Part shown: piece after piece, positions 1 to 6,822 of the stretch
Numbering within the stretch: the first letter of the stretch is position 1
Layout: the number at the start of each line of letters is the position of its first letter
Assembly (NCBI GenBank): GCA_910576775.1
Contig: CAJTJV010000040.1
Location: 1-20,463 of the forward strand
Source: an uncultured Muribaculaceae bacterium
GTDB lineage: Bacteria; Bacteroidota; Bacteroidia; Bacteroidales; Muribaculaceae
DNA: 20,463 bases
Reading direction: 5' to 3'
Position numbers and translations under genes: made by a program
Notes under the pieces: generated by a model
Told to the model about the DNA's origin: nothing
The model's input: only the letters and a program-made list of their open reading frames with translations
The model's database searches: none

Positions 1-18
1 CGTGTGCTCTTCCGATCT
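1..18. other. Residual Illumina TruSeq adapter (sequencing artefact)
   Basis: The first 18 bases, CGTGTGCTCTTCCGATCT, are identical to the 3' end of the Illumina TruSeq read-2 adapter. They are not genomic. They show that the window begins at a contig end whose adapter was not trimmed, so no conclusion about the left neighbourhood can be drawn from these bases. Confidence 0.95.
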
Positions 19-20
19 GT

Positions 21-65
21 TTTCAGCGGGTGAGCCATCGCATTGCTATGGCTCACCCGCTGAAA
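21..65 (-). terminator. Perfect 18-bp inverted repeat after the tolC-like gene; possible terminator or fold-back artefact
   Basis: Bases 21-38 (TTTCAGCGGGTGAGCCAT) and 48-65 are exact reverse complements around a 9-base loop. The repeat starts 10 bases beyond the stop codon of the TolC-like gene on the minus strand, where a terminator of the efflux operon would be expected. Against a classic terminator, no T-run follows the stem on the minus strand: only two further genomic bases remain before the adapter. A fold-back chimera made during library preparation would look the same. I rate a natural hairpin slightly more likely than an artefact. Confidence 0.45.
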
Positions 66-75
66 GGAAATCTGC

Positions 76-1368
76 TTAATTCTGTTTGTTATAAAATTGG
101 AGTATACGAGCGCGAAGGATTCGCTCATAACGAGCCTGCACTTCCTGCACCAATGCCGAGGTATAATCTGATTTTGCCTTCTCAAATTCAGTATTGTTTG
201 CTCGTCCATTATTATATTTCACCTGTATTGCGTCAAAGGCGGCGCGCGCACTTGCGACAGCCTTTTCAGACGATTCCTGTTTCTTTGCCGCCCCTACAGC
301 CTGCGTATACGCCTGCATGATACTTTTATAAAGCTGATTTCTGGTATTTTCAAGGCTAAGCCGCGCGTTTTCCTGCTGCAAGCGGGCACGCTTGACATTA
401 TTACGAGTAGAAAAGGCATCGAAAACAGGCACTGACAGAGAAAATCCGAGTTGCTTTGCAAAATTATGACGCATCTGAGCACCAAAGTTTTCATTGGAGA
501 AACCGGATGTCTTATAATAATTGGTACCTATGCCGGCACTGAACGACAATGTCGGAATATATGCGCTTTTCGCTACGAGTACATTCTTTTTCGCCGCCTC
601 TTCCTGCAAACGTCCGGCACGAACAGAATGATTATTTGCCCATGCGTTTGCAAAAACAGCTTCAGGTTCTTCTATAAAAGGTTTCCCATCCTCAAGCGGT
701 TCAATATAGAAATTCTGTGCATCCGGAAGATTAAGGAGCTGTGTCAGTTCGAGAACTGCAAGTACACTGTCGTTTGCAGCCTGCGTTACCGACAACTCTC
801 CATTGCTTACCGCTGCCTCCGCCTCAAAAATATCGAGCTCGGGAATTTTACCGGCTTCAAGGAGTTCACGCCTCCTTAAAAGTTCATTCTGAGATATCTC
901 GAGATTAATACGTGCCACCCTTAATACTTCAGAAGCATAGAGAGCCTGAAGGTATTGGCTGATTACATTCAGGGTGACATCATCTTTTGCCGCTTCTGTC
1001 TGTTCAAGAAGCGCTTTAAGATTTGTACGGCTGTATGAAAGCCTGCGAATAGCGGATAGCCCTTGGAATATAGGCAGATTCAGAGATGCGCCAACAGAGA
1101 AAGAATTTGTATTGCGGTTGGCATAAGTATTATCAGCGGTAAGGCCGCGGCCAAAGCTGAAACTCTCACTGGCATAACCGCTCACCTGAGGCAGAAAACG
1201 GTCTTTCGCATCCGTCACATCAAGTTCACCCTGCAACTGGGAAAGCCTCTGCTGCTTAACATTTATATTGTTCTCGATAGCATAGCTTATACAGCTGTCG
1301 AGATTCCATGTCCGGGCTGACGTGATAAACGAAATCGCCAGTAACAACAAAAGGAGTAGCTTCTTCAT
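76..1368 (-). CDS. TolC-family outer-membrane efflux protein
   Basis: This is a 430-residue outer-membrane channel of the TolC/OEP family, the exit duct of the tripartite pump encoded upstream. It starts with a signal peptide (MKKLLLLLLLAISFITSA) followed by NLDSCISYAIENN, the typical first helix of an OEP repeat. Two OEP repeats are visible, each with a glycine- and aromatic-rich strand segment: SFSVGASLNLPIFQG in the first and GFSLSVPVFDAFSTR in the second. Long heptad-like helices lie between and after them. Length is normal for the family. I chose the ATG at 1368, which lies two bases after the stop of the adaptor gene; a GTG at 1374 would add only two residues and overlap that stop. The gene is the last of the efflux operon. 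Substrate is unknown. Confidence 0.9.
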   Translation of the reverse strand: MKKLLLLLLLAISFITSARTWNLDSCISYAIENNINVKQQRLSQLQGELDVTDAKDRFLPQVSGYASESFSFGRGLTADNTYANRNTNSFSVGASLNLPIFQGLSAIRRLSYSRTNLKALLEQTEAAKDDVTLNVISQYLQALYASEVLRVARINLEISQNELLRRRELLEAGKIPELDIFEAEAAVSNGELSVTQAANDSVLAVLELTQLLNLPDAQNFYIEPLEDGKPFIEEPEAVFANAWANNHSVRAGRLQEEAAKKNVLVAKSAYIPTLSFSAGIGTNYYKTSGFSNENFGAQMRHNFAKQLGFSLSVPVFDAFSTRNNVKRARLQQENARLSLENTRNQLYKSIMQAYTQAVGAAKKQESSEKAVASARAAFDAIQVKYNNGRANNTEFEKAKSDYTSALVQEVQARYERILRARILQFYNKQN

Positions 1369-1370
1369 GA

Positions 1371-2462
1371 TCACTGTACTTTTGCGCCACGGACAATGGC
1401 CGTAGAATCAACACCTTCCTTTATTTCAATGTTTATACCGTCGCTAAGCCCGGTCTTGACAGCCATACGGTCGTATACATTCTTCACGCTGTCGGCAAGG
1501 ACATATACAAATGCGCTGTCGCCCTCGAAACTCACGACAGCCTCGGGAAGAGTCAGAACATCGGCCGCGCGGTCGAGAATAACAGAAGCATTCGCGGAGT
1601 AACCGGCACGAAGCCCTTCGACATTGTCTATAATAAGAGCAGCTTTGATTTCAAAAGAATTGGCCCCACTGGTATCGTCGCCTTTCGGCGAAATATATTC
1701 TATCGTAGCAAGCGGCTTCAGCTCAGGCATTGCACCGATACTGATCTCCATCGGCATTCCGACGCGCAGACTCCCAACCTCGGTTTCGTCTACCTTTCCT
1801 TTAAATATCAGCTTGTTCATATCCGCGATAGTCGCAATAGTAGTACCATCGTTCATAGTATTTGCCTGTATCACAGACGAGCCCACTTTCACAGGCACGT
1901 CAAGCACAAGGCCGGTGATGGTGGCCCGGACAAGCGTGTTGCTTTCTGAAGCGTTAAGCATCGAAACACCCTCGCGTACAATCTTATAAGCATCCTTTGC
2001 AGCTTCAAGTTCTTCCTTAGCCTTATTGAAAGTCTTCTCACTGGTTTCATATTCTTCGCGCGATATCACTTTCTTCGCCAGCAATTCCTTGTCGCGGTTG
2101 AATTTTATGCGCGCATCCTCATAATCTATCTGAGCGACACTAACACGACTCTGGGCGCTCGAAAGCTGCGAGGCATCGGGAATAACCTTGATTTTGGCGA
2201 TAATATCACCTTCGTTGACATGCTCTCCCGCCTCTACACAGATCTCGCTTATGATACCTGAAATCTGCGGTTTGACGAGAATCTCGTCGCGCGGTTCAAT
2301 TTTGCCAGTAAGAACCGTCGAATGTTCGATAGTGCCATGAGCAGGAGTTACCTTTGCAAAGACATCCTCGGGTGTCCGGCTGTTGAGATAAAGGAATACG
2401 AAGGTGCCGACGAAAACAATTGCGACGACTACCCACAGCATGATTCGGAAAACCTTTTTCAT
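1371..2462 (-). CDS. Efflux periplasmic adaptor subunit (HlyD/MacA-like)
   Basis: This 363-residue membrane-fusion protein should link the inner-membrane ABC transporter to the TolC-like channel across the periplasm. A single N-terminal membrane anchor spans about residues 8-28. A biotinyl-lipoyl-like half follows (about 60-92, with KPQISGIISEICVEAGEHV, then GD). Next is an alpha-hairpin coiled coil (about 95-165, rich in Lys, Glu and Ala), then the second lipoyl half with TGLVLDVPVKVGSSV, and a beta-barrel region. This order is that of MacA/HlyD adaptors. It lies 21 bases after the second permease gene and its stop sits two bases before the ATG of the tolC-like gene, so the genes are surely cotranscribed. 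The family assignment is firm; the exported substrate cannot be read from the sequence. Confidence 0.92.
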   Translation of the reverse strand: MKKVFRIMLWVVVAIVFVGTFVFLYLNSRTPEDVFAKVTPAHGTIEHSTVLTGKIEPRDEILVKPQISGIISEICVEAGEHVNEGDIIAKIKVIPDASQLSSAQSRVSVAQIDYEDARIKFNRDKELLAKKVISREEYETSEKTFNKAKEELEAAKDAYKIVREGVSMLNASESNTLVRATITGLVLDVPVKVGSSVIQANTMNDGTTIATIADMNKLIFKGKVDETEVGSLRVGMPMEISIGAMPELKPLATIEYISPKGDDTSGANSFEIKAALIIDNVEGLRAGYSANASVILDRAADVLTLPEAVVSFEGDSAFVYVLADSVKNVYDRMAVKTGLSDGINIEIKEGVDSTAIVRGAKVQ

Positions 2463-2483
2463 TTTATGATAGTTATAGATTGA

Positions 2484-3731
2484 TTATTTTTCTCTTAAAG
2501 CTTCTATAGGTTTGATTTTCATAGCTTTTATCGCCGGAAGTGTGCCTGCTGCGGAACCAAGGACAAAGAAAGTCGCCAGAATTGCGATGGCGTTCGAGAA
2601 TCCAAGTTCGAAACCGGCTTTTCCAAGAAGGGGGCTCGCCGTAAACATATCGGCCACACCGAGAATCATTGCAGCAAAACAGACCCCGGCAGTTCCGGCC
2701 ACAAGAGTAAGCAACACGCTCTCGCAAAGCACCTGAACCGTAATATCAAGAGGCTTAGCCCCGATAGCACGCCTGACACCGAACTCATGTGTGCGCTCCC
2801 TGACAACAATCCACATTATATTGCCCACACCTATGATACCTGCCATAAGGGAACCGAACCCAACGAAGAAAGCAAGTATCGAAAGTCCCAGAAACATATT
2901 GTCGATCATCTCAAATTGTTCGGAAATATCCATGAAGCCCATTGCATTTTTATCGTCGGGATGAATGGAATGAAGCCGAGATAATGCACGCCGTATGGCC
3001 GGCTCGTTGTCCGAAGGCTTCTTGCCCCTTGGAGCCGTATAGACAAAGAATCCCACCTGATTGCCACGATTGAATGTCATCCGCAGCGTAGTACCGGGAA
3101 GTATAATACTATCGTCAATACGTCCCATGATACTGGCGTCGCCTTTCTGACCGGCGACACCTATACAAGTAAAATAAATACCGTTTAGCCCGACCCGTTT
3201 ACCTATCGGGGATTCGTTTCCAAAAAGCTCTGCGGCAACATTCTTTCCTATCACAGCCACTTTCCGCGACGCTGATATATCGGAGGAATTGATAAAACGT
3301 CCGTCATATATCTGAGGAATCATAATTCTGCCATAATCGGCTTCAACCCCTATCGCTCTTGTACTTTTCTCCCGGGTGGAGTATGCGGCACGAACCTGAG
3401 CCATATCCATTGTGGAGGAATACTCAATGGCAGGGGCTACCTTGCGCAAAACCTCAACATCCTGCATAGTCATAGTCCAGTAAGAACCCTTGTTATACCC
3501 CATATACGAAATGGAACGTTGTCCGTTGAATACGGCTCCAAGATTGGTTGAGAAACCTGCGAACTGGCGCGACATCAGCCCCTTAAGGCCATCGGCGCCA
3601 CCCATAAGAAGAGCAAGCATTGCCGTTCCCCAAAAAATACCGAAGGCAGTAAGGAATGTACGTGTTTTGTTTCGTGCGAGAGATGCGCCGATCTCCCGCC
3701 AGTTATCACGGTCGAAAACTGAAATCTTCAT
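2484..3731 (-). CDS. ABC transporter permease, MacB/FtsX type (second of a pair)
   Basis: This 415-residue inner-membrane permease has the MacB architecture: a short cytoplasmic N-terminus (NWREIGASLARNKTRTFLTA), TM1 at about residues 26-45, a large periplasmic MacB_PCD domain of roughly 230 residues, and three C-terminal TM helices forming the FtsX domain. The loop after TM2 carries VRERTHEFGVRRAIGAKP, the conserved FtsX-family coupling segment, and the protein ends in the usual KIKPIEALREK. It starts two bases after the stop of the other permease gene. The two permeases share the same layout and similar motifs, which suggests an old duplication and a heterodimeric transporter using one ATPase. 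Which substrate it moves is not visible. Confidence 0.9.
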   Translation of the reverse strand: MKISVFDRDNWREIGASLARNKTRTFLTAFGIFWGTAMLALLMGGADGLKGLMSRQFAGFSTNLGAVFNGQRSISYMGYNKGSYWTMTMQDVEVLRKVAPAIEYSSTMDMAQVRAAYSTREKSTRAIGVEADYGRIMIPQIYDGRFINSSDISASRKVAVIGKNVAAELFGNESPIGKRVGLNGIYFTCIGVAGQKGDASIMGRIDDSIILPGTTLRMTFNRGNQVGFFVYTAPRGKKPSDNEPAIRRALSRLHSIHPDDKNAMGFMDISEQFEMIDNMFLGLSILAFFVGFGSLMAGIIGVGNIMWIVVRERTHEFGVRRAIGAKPLDITVQVLCESVLLTLVAGTAGVCFAAMILGVADMFTASPLLGKAGFELGFSNAIAILATFFVLGSAAGTLPAIKAMKIKPIEALREK

Positions 3732-3733
3732 AA

Positions 3734-4954
3734 TTATTCGTCGCGCAGAGCTTCTACCGGTTTGACTTTAATTGCTTTTAACGCCGGGAAAAGACCGGCG
3801 GCCGCGCCCGCCACAACAAGAGCTATCGTTACCTCAATGGCGATGCCTATATCCACTGTAGGATTTGTAAATCCCGGAACATTCTTCGTAAACATATCGA
3901 CAATCTGCAATGTCACCATCCCGAAAAACACGCCGATATAACCGAACATAGCCGTTATACCGATGCTTTCTGCAAGCACCTGCAATAGAATGGCACGCGG
4001 CTTGGCGCCTATGGCCCTGCGGATACCAATCTCGTGGGTGCGTTCACGCACCGACACAAACATTATATTGCTTACGCCGACGACACCGGTCAGCAGAGTC
4101 AGCAGACCGATAAGCCAAACCGCCGTTTTCAGAATACTGAAACCTGCCTGATTGGAAAGGTATGAGCTAAACTGATTCCACATCCATACGGCACTGTTAT
4201 CCTCCGGATCGAACTGATGCACTTTGGCGAGCGACGCACGGATAGCCTTATCCGCCTTATCGGCGTCTTCCTGTGTTTTAAGGCCATCCACCGTCACAAG
4301 AAGCTGATATGCTTCATCATTGTTACCGGTTACCGCTTTATATGTGCTGTAAGGCGCATAACTCTGCGAGCGCCATCGATGGTCGTAAATCCCGACAACA
4401 GTCCATGCCAACCCCATGCTGCTTACAGTCTTTCCAAGAGCATTCTCCGCCTTATCGAAAAGAAGAGCTGCCTTATCCTTGTGAAGAACCATCACGCGCC
4501 GTGCGGCCTCGATATCTCGGTCGTTGATAAAACGGCCATAAAGAATCTCCACACGATCGTCCGACTGTGCCTTTGGATAAACTGCCTGGAAACCGTCGGA
4601 CAGAGTATGTTTCGGAGAACTTATATTCGCTGTATCCACACTTGCGAAAGCCGCGACATCGCTTATCGTACCAGGATTATCCGACATCAAGGCATTCCGG
4701 TCGCTGCCTTTCAACACAATCCAACGGCCATCCTTATACCCTTTGTAAGGTTTCGACGTGATTCCCTGCCAGACACTGACAGTGTTGTAATCCATCGACC
4801 CCATATTCTCTTCAAAGGAATTTGTCACCCCTCGGGCTGCTCCAAGCAACACTATAAGCATGAAAATACCCCATGCCACAGATATTCCCGTCAGAAAGGT
4901 CCGGAGCCTATTGTTACGCAGCGTCTGCGCTATTTCATTAATAAGATCAAACAT
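3734..4954 (-). CDS. ABC transporter permease, MacB/FtsX type (first of a pair)
   Basis: This 406-residue permease has the same layout as its downstream neighbour: a cytoplasmic start (MFDLINEIAQTLRNNRLRTF), TM1 at about residues 17-40, a periplasmic MacB_PCD domain, and a C-terminal FtsX domain from about residue 270 with SVRERTHEIGIRRAIGAKP and a terminal KVKPVEALRDE. I chose the ATG at 4954, which overlaps the ATPase stop by eight bases and gives the standard family N-terminus. An ATG at 4981 would add nine residues of no family resemblance and overlap the ATPase gene by 35 bases. It would act with the ATPase (before it) and the second permease (after it) as a MacB-like mechanotransmission pump. 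Confidence 0.9.
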   Translation of the reverse strand: MFDLINEIAQTLRNNRLRTFLTGISVAWGIFMLIVLLGAARGVTNSFEENMGSMDYNTVSVWQGITSKPYKGYKDGRWIVLKGSDRNALMSDNPGTISDVAAFASVDTANISSPKHTLSDGFQAVYPKAQSDDRVEILYGRFINDRDIEAARRVMVLHKDKAALLFDKAENALGKTVSSMGLAWTVVGIYDHRWRSQSYAPYSTYKAVTGNNDEAYQLLVTVDGLKTQEDADKADKAIRASLAKVHQFDPEDNSAVWMWNQFSSYLSNQAGFSILKTAVWLIGLLTLLTGVVGVSNIMFVSVRERTHEIGIRRAIGAKPRAILLQVLAESIGITAMFGYIGVFFGMVTLQIVDMFTKNVPGFTNPTVDIGIAIEVTIALVVAGAAAGLFPALKAIKVKPVEALRDE

Positions 4955-5618
4955 TGCCGTCGACAATTTGTCCGTCCACAATCCTGATAATACGGTCGGT
5001 TGCCGAACCGACCGTTGGGTCGTGGGTTACAATAACCACCGTCATGCCATCTTCGTTGAGCTTACGGAACACTTCCATCACTTCTTTTGAGGTGTGGGAG
5101 TCAAGAGCACCGGTAGGCTCGTCGGCAAGGATAATCGACGGTTTTGTCACCATCGCACGAGCTATAGCGACACGTTGCTTCTGACCGCCGGAAAGCTCTC
5201 CCGGAAGATGGGTAGCGCGATCGGCAAGCCCCATGCGCTCCAGTTCATGCATCGCAAGTTCGTTACGTTTGCGGCGGCCGATGCCGCGGTAGAACAGCGG
5301 GAGAGCCACATTCTCAAGAGCTGTCTTGTAGCTGATAAGATTGAACGACTGAAAGACAAAACCAATCATCCTGTTTCGCAGCTCAGCCGCACGGTTCTCG
5401 TTCAAATCACGGATAAGAGTACCGTCGAGAGTATAGGTACCGCTGTCGTAATTATCAAGTATTCCCAAAATGTTCAGGAGTGTTGATTTACCCGAACCCG
5501 AAGCTCCCATTATGGAAACGAGCTCGCCTCGTGCTATTTCAAGATTGATATCCTTAAGTACATGCAACGGCACTGCTCCGGGATAAGTTTTGTTTACGTC
5601 GTGTAGGCTTATAATCAT
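4947..5618 (-). CDS. ABC transporter ATP-binding protein (MacB/LolD family)
   Basis: This is a 223-residue nucleotide-binding subunit. All ABC motifs are intact: Walker A GASGSGKST (residues 38-46), Q-loop Gln90, signature LSGGQKQRVAIARA (142-155), Walker B IILADEP (162-168), the D-loop after GALD, and the switch histidine in VTHDP. The sequence around these motifs is of the MacB/LolD/FtsE-like subgroup, which drives FtsX-type permeases. It is the first gene of the five-gene operon (ATPase, permease, permease, adaptor, outer-membrane channel), which is complete for a MacAB-TolC-like system except that the ATPase and permease are separate proteins. A lipoprotein-release role (LolCDE) is less likely because an adaptor and a TolC follow. 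Confidence 0.93.
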   Translation of the reverse strand: MIISLHDVNKTYPGAVPLHVLKDINLEIARGELVSIMGASGSGKSTLLNILGILDNYDSGTYTLDGTLIRDLNENRAAELRNRMIGFVFQSFNLISYKTALENVALPLFYRGIGRRKRNELAMHELERMGLADRATHLPGELSGGQKQRVAIARAMVTKPSIILADEPTGALDSHTSKEVMEVFRKLNEDGMTVVIVTHDPTVGSATDRIIRIVDGQIVDGNV

Positions 5619-5662
5619 TGTTCCGATTGTAGGTTACATTATATATGACGTTCTCTAAAGAG

Positions 5663-5670
5663 TAAAATTA
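5663..5670 (-). promoter_or_regulatory. Weak candidate -7 box for the efflux operon
   Basis: On the minus strand this reads TAATTTTA, seven of the eight positions being compatible with the Bacteroidetes -7 element TAnnTTTG. It sits 44 bases upstream of the ATPase start codon. I find no TTTG at the expected distance upstream, so this is only a weak candidate in an AT-rich stretch. Confidence 0.25.
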
Positions 5671-5740
5671 CACAGCATACACACTTTTTACATTTTTTTT
5701 GCAATAATTATTCATTCAATTTGACAAAAGTTGCGAAAAA

Positions 5741-5771
5741 TTTGTTTTTGCGAATAAAAGCTGTAACTTTG
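5741..5771 (+). promoter_or_regulatory. Bacteroidetes-type promoter of the Phe/Tyr operon
   Basis: The -33 element TTTG (5741-5744) and the -7 element TAACTTTG (5764-5771) are separated by exactly 19 bases, the consensus arrangement for the primary sigma factor of Bacteroidetes. Transcription should start near 5776-5779, giving a 5' leader of about 15 bases before the leader-peptide ATG and about 160 bases before pheA. The short A-rich stretch before the ATG, without a Shine-Dalgarno motif, is usual for this phylum. Confidence 0.8.
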
Positions 5772-5791
5772 CGACATCAAACAAAAACAGA

Positions 5792-5872
5792 ATGACAGCA
5801 AACGCAAACTTTTTCCGTTATTATTACTTTTACTATTTTAGTAAGAGCGGGGACTCGCGCAGCTGCCGATAA
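5792..5872 (+). CDS. Phe/Tyr-rich attenuator leader peptide
   Basis: This short frame of 26 codons ends in TAA and lies between the promoter and the first gene of the aromatic amino acid operon. Its core, residues 7-16, is FFRYYYFYYF: four Phe and five Tyr in ten residues, with the codons TTT, TTC, TAT and TAC. Such a run is not expected by chance and is the hallmark of a ribosome-stalling attenuator, as in enterobacterial pheL. Here both Phe and Tyr are present, matching an operon that makes both. The frame is followed by SKSGDSRSCR, whose codons supply one arm of the proposed antiterminator. The peptide itself probably has no function beyond its translation. It is not expected to be annotated by standard gene finders because of its size. 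Confidence 0.85.
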   Translation: MTANANFFRYYYFYYFSKSGDSRSCR

Positions 5873-5902
5873 TAATAATCGAATATCCGTAATTCCCGCT
5901 CT
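5827..5902 (+). promoter_or_regulatory. Attenuator control region: pause hairpin and competing antiterminator
   Basis: Two mutually exclusive hairpins can be drawn. Hairpin 1:2 pairs 5827-5835 with 5839-5847 (nine pairs, one of them G-U) and lies on the Tyr/Phe codons. Hairpin 2:3 pairs AGAGCGGGGA (5844-5853) with TTCCCGCTCT (5893-5902), ten pairs with one G-U. The two share 5844-5847, so only one can form. A ribosome stalled on the Tyr/Phe run would block segment 1 and free segment 2 to form 2:3. Hairpin 2:3 takes the first two bases of the terminator stem (5901-5902) and so would pull the stem away from its U-run. This overlap is small, so the switch logic is inferred rather than shown. Confidence 0.65.
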
Positions 5903-5937
5903 GCTCCAGGCCTTCCTGAAGCAGATTTTTATTTATT
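5901..5937 (+). terminator. Rho-independent attenuator terminator before pheA
   Basis: CTGCTCCAGG (5901-5910) pairs with CCTGAAGCAG (5915-5924) around the loop CCTT, giving nine pairs with a single C-A mismatch. The stem is followed at once by ATTTTTATTTATT, a good U-run. The run ends directly at the pheA start codon at 5938. A strong terminator between a promoter and its own first gene only makes sense as a conditional one, which supports attenuation. Confidence 0.82.
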
Positions 5938-6822
5938 ATGAATAATACCGGCGAACACATACCGTTAAAAATAGCCATACAGGGCATCGCAGGATGCTTC
6001 CATGATGCCGCTGCCCGCGAATATTTCTCCGGGAGCGATATCGAGACCATACCTTTCGATACCTTCTCGGAGATGTTCGAGGCTGTCCACAATGATGCAT
6101 CTATGGCAGGTATTGTCGCCATAGAGAATACAATAGCCGGCAGCCTGCTTGCCAACCATGAACTACTGCGTACGAGCGAACTCCGAATCGTAGGCGAACA
6201 CAAAAAACGGATATCGCACGTACTCGCCGCCATCCCCGGCGAAACAATTAACGACATCCATGAGGTTAACTCACATCCAATGGCTCTTATGCAGTGCGAG
6301 AACTGGCTGCGCCGCCATCCGCAGATGAAAATGGTTGAGCGCTTCGACACAGCCGGAAGTGCCTGCGAGATTGCCTCAAAAAAGCTGAAAGGACATGCGG
6401 CCGTATGCCCAAGGCTTGCGGCAGAACTATATGGGCTTGAGATACTCGCAGAGGGTATCGAGACCAACAAAAGAAATTTTACCCGCTTTCTTGTCATTGC
6501 CGACCCGCTTCTTGCAGCGGATATGCAAAATGGACAAAGCCCCATCGACAAAGCATCAATTGTAATAACACTGCCACACTCCAAAGGAGCGCTCGCCAAG
6601 ATTCTGGCAATACTTGCCTTCTACGACATAAACCTGTCGAAAATACAATCCACGCCAATAATCGGTCGCGAGTGGGAGTACCGATTCTATATTGACCTCA
6701 CATTCGACAATGCCGTCCGCTATAATCAGGCTATTTCAGCCATCCGTCCCCTGATAAATGATTTCCGCATTCTTGGGGAATACATTTCCGAACCGGACTG
6801 CAAAAACTCTTTTTCAATATGA
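5938..6822 (+). CDS. pheA: Prephenate dehydratase
   Basis: This 294-residue enzyme converts prephenate to phenylpyruvate, the committed step to phenylalanine. The N-terminal periplasmic-binding-protein-like catalytic part begins KIAIQGIAGCFHDAAA and holds ENTIAGSL (63-70) and the catalytic TRF motif (182-184, in NFTRF). A C-terminal ACT domain (about 205-285) contains KGALAKILAILAFYDINLSK and KIQSTPIIGREWEY. In the Bacteroidetes form KIQSTP stands where KIESRP is found in enterobacteria. The ACT domain implies allosteric inhibition by Phe. It is a stand-alone dehydratase, without a fused chorismate mutase; that activity is supplied two genes downstream. The ATG at 5938 directly follows the attenuator U-run. 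It overlaps the next gene by four bases (ATGA). Confidence 0.95.
   Translation: MNNTGEHIPLKIAIQGIAGCFHDAAAREYFSGSDIETIPFDTFSEMFEAVHNDASMAGIVAIENTIAGSLLANHELLRTSELRIVGEHKKRISHVLAAIPGETINDIHEVNSHPMALMQCENWLRRHPQMKMVERFDTAGSACEIASKKLKGHAAVCPRLAAELYGLEILAEGIETNKRNFTRFLVIADPLLAADMQNGQSPIDKASIVITLPHSKGALAKILAILAFYDINLSKIQSTPIIGREWEYRFYIDLTFDNAVRYNQAISAIRPLINDFRILGEYISEPDCKNSFSI

Noticed and set aside
4217..4987. A 256-codon plus-strand frame over the first permease gene.
   Set aside because: Rich in Cys, His and Arg with no motif; it is antisense to a convincing MacB-type permease.
5838..6599. A 253-codon open frame on the minus strand, opposite pheA.
   Set aside because: It is serine- and cysteine-rich without family motifs and lies fully antisense to a gene with clear prephenate dehydratase motifs; it is a by-product of codon use.
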